A stretch of 64,000 nt of DNA from Amblyomma americanum (GCF_052857255.1 NC_135506.1:81253618-81317617); one strand, 5' to 3'. Shown: positions 35,571-45,618, counted from the first letter of the stretch. Notes: generated by a model not told the origin, from the letters alone. Numbers and translations are program-made.

Positions 35571-36913
35571 AGAGGTCATGGTAGAGGTCATTGTGTCTTT
35601 TGATGTGAAATCGCTGTTCACCAGCGTACCCGTGGATCTGGCTGTGGAGGTGTGCCGCTCAGCGCTGCAGAATGACGACGGATTGTGTGAAAGAACCCCT
35701 ATCGAAGCATCGGATCTTCTGAAGCTGTTGGAGTTCTGCCTTGAGAACACTTATTTTGTTTTCCGGGGTACAGTCTATAGACAAGTTCATGGCACTGCTA
35801 TGGGTGCATCTATATTGGTGACAACCACAAACCTTACCATGGAAGCAATAGAAGCTCGCGCACTGGCTTCCTTCGAACCGCGCCCAAAGGTTTTTGTGCG
35901 TTACGTCGACGATTTTTTCTGTATTATCAAAAAGAATGCGTTAGGTCCTTTCACAGATCACATCAATAGCATAGAAGATTCCATTCAATTCACTGTTGAG
36001 GAGGAGGCTGCACGCCGTCTTCCTTTTCTGGACGTTTTGGTGGAACGCCGTGGAAACCGCCTTTCTTTCAAAGTTTATAGAAAAGAAACCCACACAGGCC
36101 GGCATCTTCATATTAATTCTGTCCACCCGGTTTGCCACAAACGCTCCGTGGTGGCTTCCCTCGTCCGGCGTGCCAAAAACATCTGCCCGAGGCCAGAAGA
36201 TCGGGCAGCTGGCCTACGCCAAGTGCGCCGAGAATTGAGTGAATGCGGCTACCCTAAGCTCTTCGTGGATTCTGTCTTTCAACGGTCTTCACGCCTATCA
36301 GAACCAGTCGGTCCTCCTTGCCGAGCCCGAGGCGCTATCCCATATGTGCCGGGCGTGAGCGAGCCTTGGGCTCGCGTTCTGCGCACTTACGGTATGCACG
36401 TCGCTCACGTTCCTGCGTGCAAGCTGAGGCATGAGCTGGTGGCCGCCAAAGACAAGATAAAGAAAGAGAAGTTTCCTGGCGTCATCTATAAGGTTCCCTG
36501 CGCGGACTGCGACTACTGCTATATCGGCGAGAGCGGGAATTTCGAAAGGCGATTGAGGGATCACAAGAAAGACGTCAGGAACAAAAAGATTGCATCTAAT
36601 GCACATGCGGAACACGTGGAAGCCGCGACGCACAATATAGCTTGGGAAGAAGCATCAGTCATCGCAAGAGAAAAGAATTGGCTGTCACGTCGATATCTGG
36701 AATCCCTGATAATCCAAACAACAGACAAAACCCTTAACCACAACGCAGGCAATCTCCCGCCTACGTACGCAAGATGCTTGGGGCGATTACTTCGACGCAC
36801 TTAAGCTTTGTGCTTTAGGCTTTCCGCCCAGTGATCAAGGCTTCCGTATGGAATCCGAAACGTCTCGTTTTAAACAACCTTTTGGTCGGCGTTCCTTTTT
36901 CTTCATACATGAA
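35571..36913 (+). mobile_element. Penelope-like element, right 5'-truncated copy
   Basis: The copy begins at the RT motif VIVSFDVKSLFTS and runs through the nuclease to the 3' UTR, ending CTTCATACATGAA just before the right 13-bp target duplication. It is in inverse orientation to 33131-34507. Confidence 0.9.
35578..36804 (+). CDS. PLE RT and GIY-YIG endonuclease, N-truncated but open
   Basis: A 408-codon uninterrupted frame, the longest credible protein of the window. It starts inside the RT (VSFDVKSLFTSVPVDLAV) and contains RGTVYRQVHGTAMGAS, catalytic YVDD (35902-35913), RLPFLDVLVERRGNR, the linker IPYVPGVSEPWARVL, and a GIY-YIG domain (GVIYKVPCADC, CYIGESG, FERRLRDHKKD with the expected Arg; then NWLSRRYLESLII and a C-terminal RRT). 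Complete PLE proteins also carry an N-terminal region with the first RT motifs; that part is missing, so the product is not expected to be a full enzyme. The first ATG is probably fortuitous. Confidence 0.85.
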   Translation: MVEVIVSFDVKSLFTSVPVDLAVEVCRSALQNDDGLCERTPIEASDLLKLLEFCLENTYFVFRGTVYRQVHGTAMGASILVTTTNLTMEAIEARALASFEPRPKVFVRYVDDFFCIIKKNALGPFTDHINSIEDSIQFTVEEEAARRLPFLDVLVERRGNRLSFKVYRKETHTGRHLHINSVHPVCHKRSVVASLVRRAKNICPRPEDRAAGLRQVRRELSECGYPKLFVDSVFQRSSRLSEPVGPPCRARGAIPYVPGVSEPWARVLRTYGMHVAHVPACKLRHELVAAKDKIKKEKFPGVIYKVPCADCDYCYIGESGNFERRLRDHKKDVRNKKIASNAHAEHVEAATHNIAWEEASVIAREKNWLSRRYLESLIIQTTDKTLNHNAGNLPPTYARCLGRLLRRT

Positions 36914-36926
36914 TCCGGTTGGTATT
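36914..36926. repeat. 13-bp target site duplication, right
   Basis: Exact copy of the 33118-33130 sequence; it marks the right end of the PLE-pair insertion. Confidence 0.85.
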
Positions 36927-37360
36927 CAGTCGCAGCTTCGGTGTGTTCGCTCAGCGAATGAACAATGGGGAACGCCGAGACTGCGTGCGACATGCAGCCA
37001 CGTGGGAGCTGTTGCCGCGATAGACGCAAAACTGTTTATTCTAATCAAAACTTTGAAATAATGCCCCACATCAAAAACTACACTCGTCATAACATGATCA
37101 ACACATTTCGTGTAGCGTTTCGGTCGCGTTTATTCATGGATTGGCTTTGCAAACATCAAGAAACCTTGACTGTCCCTTTGACCGAATTTGCTGCGGAGTT
37201 GCATGTGAAAGCACCGGCCGAAAATCGCACTGCGGCGTCACCGGCTAGGCCGACTGTTTTCGTTCTAGTTTCAGCATGTGAAACGGGCCTTATGCGACAG
37301 AGCGGTTCCTCTGTGGCGGAATATGCACACTCGACTGACCACCACCGAAGTATCCGTCTT

Positions 37361-37462
37361 TAGTAAAACAGCGCGAACAACGTAGAACAAGATGAAGGAG
37401 GACACAGGACGGGCGCTGTGTCCTCCTTCATCTTGTCCTACGTTGTTCGCGCTGTTTTACTA
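37361..37462. repeat. Short hairpin element (47-bp arms)
   Basis: Arms 37361-37407 and 37416-37462 are inverted copies differing at one base and separated by 8 bases (GACGGGCG). The outer ends read TAGTAAAACAG and CTGTTTTACTA, so the element is bounded by TA as in mariner-type insertions. It carries no coding capacity and is probably a small foldback MITE. Confidence 0.85.
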
Positions 37463-37689
37463 ACGATGCATCTATACCAACTCGCCCAAATGAACGTTCT
37501 ACGATGTCTCACGTCGTTGCACAACTCAAAATCAGCGAACGGACAGAACAAAAGTCGATGGCAGCAGCACACAGCAAGCGAATGCGTTTGGAATGCTTCG
37601 GAATGTGTTTGGAAATTGTTGGGAAGCACCTTAGAACACAATTCATCAGCGGCGGAGCCCGCGGCAGACGTCGCCGCGCCGCGCCGCGT

Positions 37690-37845
37690 CAAAATTATAC
37701 CGGAGCCCTCCACTACGGCACCTCTTTCTTCCTTTCTTCTTTCACTCCCTCCTTTATTTCTTCTCTTACTGCGCGGTTCTGGTGTTCAAAGTTATATGAG
37801 ACAGATACTGCGTCATTTCCTTTCCCAAAAAACCAATTTTTATTT
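37690..37845 (+). repeat. Long-tailed tRNA SINE, 3' part
   Basis: It matches the tail CGGAGCCCTCCACTACGGCA, then CTTCCTTTCTTCTTTCACTC, GAGACAGATACTGCGTCATT and TTTCCCAAAAAACC. The tRNA-like head is missing. Confidence 0.8.
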
Positions 37846-37998
37846 TTACTGCGTTTTTATGGAGGAAGAGAGAGAGAGCATGAAAAGGAAACGCAGGGAG
37901 GATAACCAGATGTGAGCCTCCGGTTTGCTACCCTACACTGGGGATGGGGGATAGGGGTTAGAAAGATGACAGAGAGGAAAACGCAAAAAAAGGAACGT

Positions 37999-38330
<332 letters not shown>

Positions 38331-38360
38331 CGTTCCAGTTAGTCTTTCTTTTATAGAGGA

Positions 38361-38580
38361 AAAACGCAAGGGCGCCCGTGTGCTGTGCTATATATGGAGG
38401 GGGGGGGGTAGGGTTTAGATACCCAGGAGGTCTAAATTATTCCTGAGCCCTCCACTACGGCACCGCTTTCTTCCTTTCTTCTTTCCCTACTTCCTTTATC
38501 TCTTCCCTTACGGCGTGGTTCTGGTGTTCAATGAAATATCAGACTGATACTGCGCCATTTCTTTTCCCCAAAACTAAATT
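38361..38580 (+). repeat. Long-tailed tRNA SINE, head-truncated
   Basis: It begins in the middle of the body (GGGCGCCCGTGTGCTGTGC) and runs to the tail end TTTTCCCCAAAACTAAATT. A second copy follows 17 bases later in the opposite orientation. Confidence 0.8.
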
Positions 38581-38597
38581 AGTATTAATATTATAAT

Positions 38598-38855
38598 GTT
38601 TTTTGTGGGGAAGTAAATGGCGCAGTATCTGTCTCTTATATTATTGGACACCCGAACGGCGCCGTAAGGGAAGGGATAAAGGAGGGCGTTAAAGAAGAAA
38701 GGAAGAGATAGGTGCCGTAGTGGAGGGCTCCGGAATAATTTCGACCACCTGGGGATCTTTAACGTGCACTGACATCGCACAGCACACGGGCGCGTTAGCG
38801 TTTCGCCTCCATCTAAAGAAACGCAGTCGCCGCGGTCGGGTTGGAACCCAGGAGC
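38598..38855 (-). repeat. Long-tailed tRNA SINE, minus strand
   Basis: Read on the minus strand it has box B (GGTTCCAACCC), the GATGGAGGCGAAACGC body, TGCACGTTAAAGATCCCCAG, the CCCTCCACTACGGCACC segment and the T/C-rich tail. Together with 38361-38580 it forms a tail-to-tail inverted pair. Confidence 0.85.
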
Positions 38856-39415
38856 CGAACTCTTTTTGTGGCTTCTTGCTCTTCCCCCGTGTTACTCAGA
38901 ACTGAAGCTCGAGGTAGTTCACCGAAAGGTATCGCGGTTATTGCTGGGCGTTGCCACTTGGAGCTGCAAATGACTTGGTGAAGCTAGAGCCACAGCGTTG
39001 CTCCTACATCCCTCGCAGCGCCTGTAGTACAGCCTTTTGTCACATCTTCTGCGACTTGTCGAAACAGCGGCTAGAAGGCACCTGCTGCGCCGTTTACACA
39101 TTGTGAACAAAATTATACAGATGAGGTCTGAACACTCCATGACAACCGCGACCACACCGAGCGGCGCTGTGCGGAATTAGGGCATACATACCACGACTAC
39201 CTGCGGATATACACACATGACTGAGTTAAAAAAGAAGCACGCAATTTGACGCCAGCATTTTTTATGCCTGAATAGGACAAGAGGGATCTGAACGTTTTAT
39301 TGACCTAGTGCCATCCACGCACGAGGAAATGATATTTAATCAACTCCTGCGCCAATATGTATTTGTCTTCTAGACAGTGTAGGTAGGGAGTACGGTATTT
39401 ACTCGCCCGGTGCTA
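38856..39415. other. Unassigned sequence
   Basis: No gene or repeat was recognised. Confidence 0.3.
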
Positions 39416-39925
39416 AACGCAATCAATATTAAAGGCAAGCAAGCAGAGGTGATAATCACCGACTCCGAGCGAGCAGTTGAGCGCCTTTGAAAGCCTGCAG
39501 AAAACGCCACGATTCTCTCTCTGGGACCGTATCATGTTTCAGAATCTGGCATAAACATTGACGTTCAATCGGTCCCATCACACATCGCGGAACGAGAGAG
39601 CTGACGGTCTCGCCAGTTTGGCCCATACTTATAAGGCGCCTCTGACTCTGGCGAACGACCATAGGCAGCACTGCGTTGCTGTAATTCGCAGCCATTTTGT
39701 GCCCTTCTCCCCCAAACTGCTCACACCTTTCAGCAGTCGAGCATCGGACCTCGCTGTTCCGGCTACGCACAGAAGCTCATGGACGACAGCCTGGTTACGC
39801 AAAGTAGGCCTCCTCGCGTCCCCGATTTTCACTGCGCCAAGTTCAAGCAGACCAAGGACGCATCTTGTAGAAATGTGCCAAGTGAAGGAACGCGCGAAAT
39901 AAAAGGAACCTAGCGTCTTTGGCAA
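39416..39925 (+). pseudogene. Decayed RNase H end of an I-group LINE
   Basis: Plus-strand frames read VIITDSERAVERL, a stop, then NIDVQSVPSHIAERE and ADGLASLAHTYKAPLT. This resembles the D-S-x-x-A and the W-x-P-S-H-x-G-I...E-x-A-D-x-L-A pattern at the end of LINE RNase H domains, with a shift between the last two pieces. The following 200 bases may be the C-terminal tail. It is heavily eroded; the call rests on the PSH and ADGLA motifs. Confidence 0.5.
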
Positions 39926-40640
39926 AGGTAGCCAGTCTGCGTGGTTTGCTTCATGTATTCGAGTGCTTGCCTCTTATAAACATCAAAAGGCCTTGAAAAG
40001 TGAGGAAAAGGGTTTGCCTTTGATTGCCGAGATTTAAAGCTTGAGAGGAGGGATAAGTGCTCCAATACACTATACGACTGAGAAAGAACATGTAGCCCGG
40101 TTGAGGTACTCGCAGCAGTACAGAGGATTTTCCTTGACTTCCTGGGTTTAGTCAGACTACTGGGTGTATTGTAGCGCTGCCAGTGTGGACTCATGGGGAC
40201 TACTTTGATTATGGACTCCGCTAAGTAGCTGTTTTCTCCTTTCTCTTTTTGTCTTCTCGCCGTATAGAGTGTTTGTACGTGCGAATGCCCAGTGGTAAAC
40301 TAAACATGGCTTCTTTATTCTTGAAAAAAAATTGGTCGTGTTGCAGATTTACTGAAGCCGCGTGCAATATTTTAAATGAAAAATGATTAAATTTGTTTTA
40401 AAAGAGTGTGGACAGCGTCCCACAAATGAAGCGCACTCCATTAATTCGGCGTTCGTAACTCTTGCAGCCTACTAACTACAGACGCTGTTTCCTACACAGC
40501 AGGCAGCTGCTGAGGCGGGAGACGCACATCGATTTCATCGCTGGAATAGAAAGAATTTTATACACCTCAAACTGCAGAGTTGTAGACCATGACGACTAAC
40601 AACAGTGGCGTTTTTGTTTTCGTCATTTTGACGATTATCG
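39926..40640. other. Unassigned AT-rich sequence
   Basis: No gene or known repeat was recognised. Confidence 0.3.
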
Positions 40641-41060
40641 CTCTTTGAAGGCATCGAAGATTGACCAATCCGCGAGGAGAGACGACGAAGAAGCTGTGAC
40701 GTCGATGCCGCGTGGCGCGTGCCAGCCAAGGAGGCTATATCACATCGTTGGAACGCCTCAGACGAACGACAGCGGGTCTACGTGTAGGATGCAAGCAGCC
40801 ATGGCTCTCGTGGAACGTAGGTGCTCCGGAGATGTACGGGGCTGCGAATCCTGGCTGCTCGGACCAGACAGGGCCTCCCAGTTGTTCTGCAGGTGGTCGC
40901 GGGTGACTCGGCCCCTACCGTGCAGCGGCCCTTTCCTGCTTCGATGCCTGCGCTTCCGCTGGCATCGATGCAACCTAAGCAGCCCAAGCGACACGCACCA
41001 CGTCATCACCTGCCTGGCTGCACCCAACAGTGAGGGCAGCGTCTCTCGCTGAATTCTGAG
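40641..41060 (+). other. GC-rich segment, possible exon
   Basis: A 135-codon open frame (40645-41052) lies in a GC-rich stretch that ends just before a donor-like GAGGTGAGCAT (GT at 41061-41062). No domain is recognisable and the opposite strand is also open (160 codons, 40758-41240), so the coding strand is uncertain. It could be a host exon or unrelated sequence. Confidence 0.2.
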
Positions 41061-41062
41061 GT

Positions 41063-41551
41063 GAGCATAAACTGCTGCAACCACGTTGCTGTATCTGGCG
41101 CAGGTTTTTATTTTCTGTGCATAGCTGAGAGTGATTTCGTGTGGTCCTTCGGATATTCGATCTGCGTCTGTCTTGTCTCCTGTCTTGTCTACCATTTCCT
41201 TTTCTGTGCTTTCTTTCCACGCATTCCGGTGGGCAATCATGCCAAAATTGTCGATTTATCGCACGTTCGAAGTTTGTAACGGCTGGCTAATTGGCAGTGC
41301 GTGTTTGAGAGTCCGCCCTAAATAGCCTAATATCTCTAAAATAGATCCTACGTGTAGGAACGCGGCGTAACGGTTTTAACGTCTCCGAGCGTCACATGAG
41401 CAGTGAGGGACATAGTAGCGGCGGCCCTCGGATTAATTTAGACCATCGATGGTCCTTCAACGTTAAGCCACAAGGGTGCCCGTGTGTGCCTTAGGATGAA
41501 AAACCGTAGCCCCTTGGAACAGAGGGGACAAGAAAAAGGAAGGGCACTGCC
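41063..41551. other. Unassigned sequence
   Basis: No gene or known repeat was recognised. Confidence 0.3.
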
Positions 41552-41714
41552 GAGCCAGGTATCGAGCGCGTGCTGTCGAGCCAGATAGCGAGCGCGTGCT
41601 GTCGAGCCAGAGAGCGAGCGCGTGCTGCAGAGCCATGTAAATAGCGCGTGCTCTCGAGCCACGTATCGAGCGCGTGCTCTGGAGCCAGGTAGCGAGCGCG
41701 TGCTGCCGAGCCAG
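41552..41714. repeat. 26-bp minisatellite, 6.3 copies
   Basis: Six 26-bp units of the form GAGCCAGGTAGCGAGCGCGT-GCTGTC run from 41552 to 41707, followed by a partial GAGCCAG. As 26 is not a multiple of 3, successive units change frame, and all three minus-strand frames carry ARARYLA/QHAL-like runs. Confidence 0.95.
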
Positions 41715-42380
41715 ACGCCGTTCGAATTTTGGGGCTGAGCAGCCGAGGCGTGCCGACTGTGCAAGGTTGCCTTTGGCCGTGGTCGCTGCCCCAGGAGCCA
41801 CTCGGGTCGAGCCAACTGTTCGAGGTGTTCGAATCCGAGGACGCGGCTTTGGGAGTCAGCGGTGACGTGCTGGCGGCGCTGAGCTGACCTTCCAGAAGCG
41901 AGCCGGGACGACCCGACGTTGTGCCACTAGACTTAGCCCTATTCGAACCAAGCACCAGCACCGGCATCGTGACCCGAACGACCACCGTGGGACTTACTGC
42001 GAATGTGAGTCGCACCTTAGTAGAGTTCATTTTTTGTCCCTTTCACTGAATATTTTCTGTCTACCGTAATTGGTTTGTAAACTTCTATTGGATCCGATAA
42101 TAGTGGTCTGGTTCCTTGGCGCGTAGTGCGTTTATGGGTGAGAGCTTCGCCAAGAACATGCACTGCGTGTAGCAAGAAGGATTCGTATTCAACTGTAAGC
42201 GCCGTGGATTCGCTCGTGACGTACTCGTGGGCCATCACGGCATGGTTCCTTCCCTCCACCGCCTGGCTGTAGCCGTGTAACTTCGTCAGTCTTAGACGAG
42301 CGCCTGGTTGGGAACGTGGCCTCGGGCGCGAGGCTCACCTGCGCCTTGCCTCGCCTTGAGTGGCTGCGACGAGCTTATTT
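41715..42380. other. GC-rich unassigned sequence
   Basis: An 80-codon minus-strand frame (42017-42259) and a donor-like AATGTGAGTCG at 42005 are present, but no domain is recognised. It could include host exons. Confidence 0.25.
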
Positions 42381-42446
42381 GCCGATGTCTGTGGACGTTA
42401 AAGATCCCCATGTGGGCGATATTATTTGGGGTTATCCACTACGGCA
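42381..42446 (+). repeat. SINE 3' fragment
   Basis: GGACGTTAAAGATCCCCATG and TCCACTACGGCACC match the SINE body. A full Ruka SINE begins directly after it. Confidence 0.6.
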
Positions 42447-42680
42447 CCGCCGCGGTGGCTGAGTGGTTATGGCGCTCGGCTGCTGCGCCGAAAGATGCAG
42501 GTTCGATCCCGGCCGCTCGGTCGAATTTCGATGGAGGGGAAATTCTAGAGGCCTGTGTACTGTGCGATGACAGTGCAAGTCAAGGAACGCGGGTGGTCCA
42601 AATTTCCTGAGCCCTTCACTACGACATACCTCACAGGCTGAGTCGCTTTTGGACGTTAAACACCATTAAAACAAACCAAA
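42447..42680 (+). repeat. Ruka-type tRNA-derived SINE, full length
   Basis: This is the best-preserved copy of the window. It has box A GTGGCTGAGTGGTTATGGCG, box B GGTTCGATCCC, the body GATGGAGGGGAAATTCTAGA, and a tail ending TTAAACACCATTAAAACAAACC. Confidence 0.95.
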
Positions 42681-43274
42681 CCTCTCTCCTCACTGGCACC
42701 CTCCTCCCTTTCCTCATGACAGGGTTGAGGCGTGCACCAAGAAGTGTTACTGCGCCTTTCATTTTCCTGATAAGCGGTATTTTTGAGGCGTCGGTGAATG
42801 TGGCAAATGAGAGCGTTAGCTGAATGTCGACAGTGCTAAACCCAGTTGCTTGACGCCCTTTCAGAGTTTGACTTTGGGCGCGATTCTCACGTCCTTGAAT
42901 CGCTTCGCAAAAGCGAACTTCGATTTCCCGGCGAGACTCGCGTTTCCTATCGGCGCTTCGTTCTTGCGTGCTTTTGAGGCTGCGAGCCAACAACGCGGCA
43001 GCGGATGTGCTGCTAAGCGAACGCTCTTGCCAGACTGCCGAGGCTCTGGCCTGTGCGTGTCGCCAAAGTGGCGCGTGGCCAGCTTAACTTTCTGCACGAC
43101 GCTGTTCCGCCTCAACCATGGCATTGGGCTCGAATGACCCATATCATGTCGACGCGCCGCGCAGCAGTGCGTGTGTATGCGGCACTGCGTCGCTCTAGGC
43201 GCCTGCATCGAGCGTCTGCGATTGGCCGTCGGCGTGAGTGCAGTGTGTACAGATTCTGTAATGCCCGATGCAGT
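42681..43274. other. Unassigned GC-rich sequence
   Basis: Overlapping open frames occur on both strands (up to 197 codons, 42861-43454 minus). None shows a recognisable domain, and they partly overlap the unnamed repeat. Confidence 0.3.
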
Positions 43275-43735
43275 CCGGCCTGTGTCACCTGCGGATGACA
43301 CGTCACTCAGCCGCCGCCGCCGAAACCGAGCGCTCCCCTTACTCTGTACGTCTTCGGCGTTTGTGTCCATTGGCGTTGAAAAAGTTCTAGACTCCGATGA
43401 TTTTGAGAAAAGGAAGGGATCATAATCGGCTCCCTGGATGAGTGGACGCCTCAATCGCGCTTTGATGTACTACGTGGCGATGGTGAGAGGTCTGGGCTGC
43501 ATGCATTAGCACTGAAGAAGTTGTGGCAGACACGCGGAACTGCAGCAGTAGGCCGGAGCTTTCATTGGGTGACCATCCTCTCGCTATCAACCATCAATTT
43601 ACTGTAACCTGCCAGGGTGACAGGCTGCGCGCGCTGCCTATGCAGTGTGCGGAACGCGCTCAACGTTAGACGCCAAGCCACGTATACTAGCCGGGTACCG
43701 AGCAGCTTTCGCTCTCTTACCAGGTTCAGCAGTAG
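43275..43735 (+). repeat. Unnamed interspersed repeat, copy B
   Basis: The most complete copy. It starts near ACACGTCACTCAGCC, followed by CCGAAACCGAGCGCTC, TTGGCGTTGAAAAAGTTCTA, GATTTTGAGAAAAGGAAGGG, CCTCAATCGCGCTTTGATGT, CAGTAGGCCGG, CAGTGTGCGGAACGCG and finally TTCAGCAGTAGTTAAACCGC. No ORF or clear TIR is visible. Confidence 0.7.
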
Positions 43736-43767
43736 TTAAACCGCAGCTATTTTTTTCCTCTCCTTGT

Positions 43768-43947
43768 TTCGGTTTATGGTTTTTAGGTATTAACGTCCCG
43801 AAGTGACTTAAGGCTATGAGGGACTCCGTAGTGAAGGGCTACGAAAATTTCGACCACTTGGGGTTCTTTAACGAGCACTGACAGCCCACAGTACACGGGC
43901 CTCTAGAATTTCGCCTCCATCGTAATTGACCGTCGGGGCCGAAATCC
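43768..43947 (-). repeat. Ruka-type SINE, head-truncated, minus strand
   Basis: On the minus strand it has the AATTCTAGAGGCCCGTGTAC body, TTAAAGAACCCCAAGTGGTC and a tail with ATAAACCG. The tRNA-like head with box B is lost at the 43947 side. Confidence 0.8.
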
Positions 43948-44616
43948 TTGTCCACTATCTGCTTTATACATAGTTTCCATCACTGCGCAGTTGAGTTGTT
44001 CACCAAGTGAGCAGTTACTGCGCGGTTTCTTTTCTTCAAAAACCATTTTTTGGGGCGTTCGCCATTATGTGAGAACTGGTTTGCACACTACTCTCCTGAC
44101 ATGGTTTGGAGCGATGCTCAGGTGCTGTTGAGATCATTTGTGCTTTTGGTACAAGGTTAATTAGAAGGGGATTTGAGAGATAATGCTGAATCGGTGTTTT
44201 GCGGGGCGCTACCTAAAAATATGCTCTATAAAGAATAGAACTATGTAGGGCAGGTTTCAGACTTCCCACATAGACGCCAGCCAGGAGTTCTTAGACCTTA
44301 GCGGTGGGTTCGGCCAGTTGGATGGACTTCAGTTGAAATATTGGCAGTGGCTTAGCTCAGCATTGCGAGGATACACGTAGCGAGAGCTGTAGTGCTCCAC
44401 TGGTTACGCATGTTGTCGAGTTTGTTGTTGTGACTTAAATGTTAAGCATTGGAGAAGTATTCCGTGAAACACATTGTTTATTTATACAATTGTTTTGACA
44501 GAGATAACATTGCCCGATGATCGGTAAAGTAGCAGGCGGTTGTGTCAATGCTGCCTACACAGTATTTAGACTGGTTGCTTTCTTTCATATACACAAGGTC
44601 AGTCCTTCCGGTCCAG
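43948..44616. other. Unassigned AT-rich sequence
   Basis: No gene or known repeat was recognised. Confidence 0.3.
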
Positions 44617-44880
44617 GCTGGAGTACCCAGATTCGAACCCGACCACGGCGGCTGCGTTTCGGCGGAGGCGAAACGCTAAGGCGCCCGTGCGCTGTGCGAT
44701 GTCAGCGCATGTTAAAGATCCCCAGGTGGTCGAAATTATTCTGGAGCCCTCCACCACGGCACCTATTTCTTCCTTTCTTCTCTCAGTCCCTCCTTTATCT
44801 CTTCCCGTACGGCGCGGTTGGTGTCTGCCGATACAGTGAGACAGATACTGCGCAATTTCCTTTCCCCCAAAACAACTTTT
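44617..44880 (+). repeat. Long-tailed tRNA SINE
   Basis: Box B (GATTCGAACCC) is followed by GGCGGAGGCGAAACGCTAAG, the GTTAAAGATCCCCAGGTGGT body, CCCTCCACCACGGCACC and the full T/C-rich tail to TTTCCCCCAAAACAACTTTT. Box A is not clear, so the very start is truncated. Confidence 0.85.
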
Positions 44881-44982
44881 CATAAAACGCCGGTGCACTT
44901 TAATGCGTTCGTCTGAAGGGTAGGTGTGATCCATGGGACGCCTGCCGTAGAGACCGACACCGCGGATCGCGGCCGTGAGGCT

Positions 44983-45082
44983 AAATTTGTTTTTGGGGAA
45001 AGCAAATGGCGCAGTATCTGTCTCGCATATCGGCGGACACCTGAACAGCGCCATAAGGGAAGGGATAAAGTAGAGACTCCGG
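44983..45082 (-). repeat. SINE tail fragment, minus strand
   Basis: TTTTTGGGGAAAGCAAATGG, then ATCTGTCTCGCATATCGGCG and GGGAAGGGATAAAG, represent the tail of the long-tailed SINE in the opposite orientation, 102 bases from the end of the plus-strand copy. Confidence 0.8.
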
Positions 45083-45618
45083 AAGAAAGAGCGGCGACGA
45101 AGAGCGCGGCGCACCCAGTCCTCCTCCCCGGTTGCCATGGTAACAGCGCATGCGCACAACTGGCCTCGCGTGTACCGCAGTGTAGTTCCCGCTACCATAT
45201 CCGGATCGGCGCTTAGGATCGAGTATGGTCGCCCTTTGGTCTAAAGATTTTACGCTTCCCTCAAAGGGAGCCTGATGGAATTCCCTGAGAATGGGATTGA
45301 TATGAGCTGTGGCTTTACATAGCTTACACTAGCTAGGGAACTGACCCGGGCAGTAGAGGCTGAACAAAGGGCTTGGAAATGAGTTGGTTTGCAAACGACG
45401 CCAACTGGCGGCCTGGCTCTTGTTTAAGGATGTATCAGCTGGAATGTATTCAACCCGCACTCTTCTATAGCGTTGTGTGATCTCTCTCACATTATAGCGG
45501 TCGCGCCCTGTGAAGCCCTCGGAGCACACTTGCGCACGCTAACCTCGCTGGGAACGAGGAGGCCCATGAAGTAGCTCGAGGACTTAGCTCCAATTAGCTC
45601 GAGGAAGTGCTTCGCACT
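45083..45618. other. Unassigned sequence
   Basis: No gene or known repeat was recognised. Confidence 0.3.

Larger units (their letters stand above)
33009..37289. mobile_element. TIR element (MITE-like, possibly PIF/Harbinger), split by a PLE pair
   Basis: A 15-bp perfect terminal inverted repeat is seen: GGCCCGTTTCACATG at 33009-33023 and its complement at 37275-37289. Both ends are flanked by TTA (33006-33008 and 37290-37292), fitting the 3-bp TWA duplication of PIF/Harbinger elements. Removing the PLE insertion leaves about 485 bp without a transposase. Sub-terminal similarity (GCGATTTTCG on the left, CGAAAATCGC on the right) supports the pairing. Superfamily assignment is inference from the TSD and the TIR start. 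Confidence 0.7.

Noticed and set aside
41738..42380. LTR or leader of an LTR retrotransposon
   Set aside because: The GC-rich segment has no TG...CA paired terminal repeats, primer binding site, protease or integrase motifs nearby.
42447..42520. Possible tRNA gene (box A and box B present)
   Set aside because: The tRNA-like head is continuous with a SINE body and tail and does not fold as a clear cloverleaf with acceptor stem; it is the head of a Ruka SINE.
42861..43454. 197-codon minus-strand ORF
   Set aside because: No recognisable domain, GC-rich sequence with open frames on both strands, and overlap with the unnamed repeat; left unassigned.
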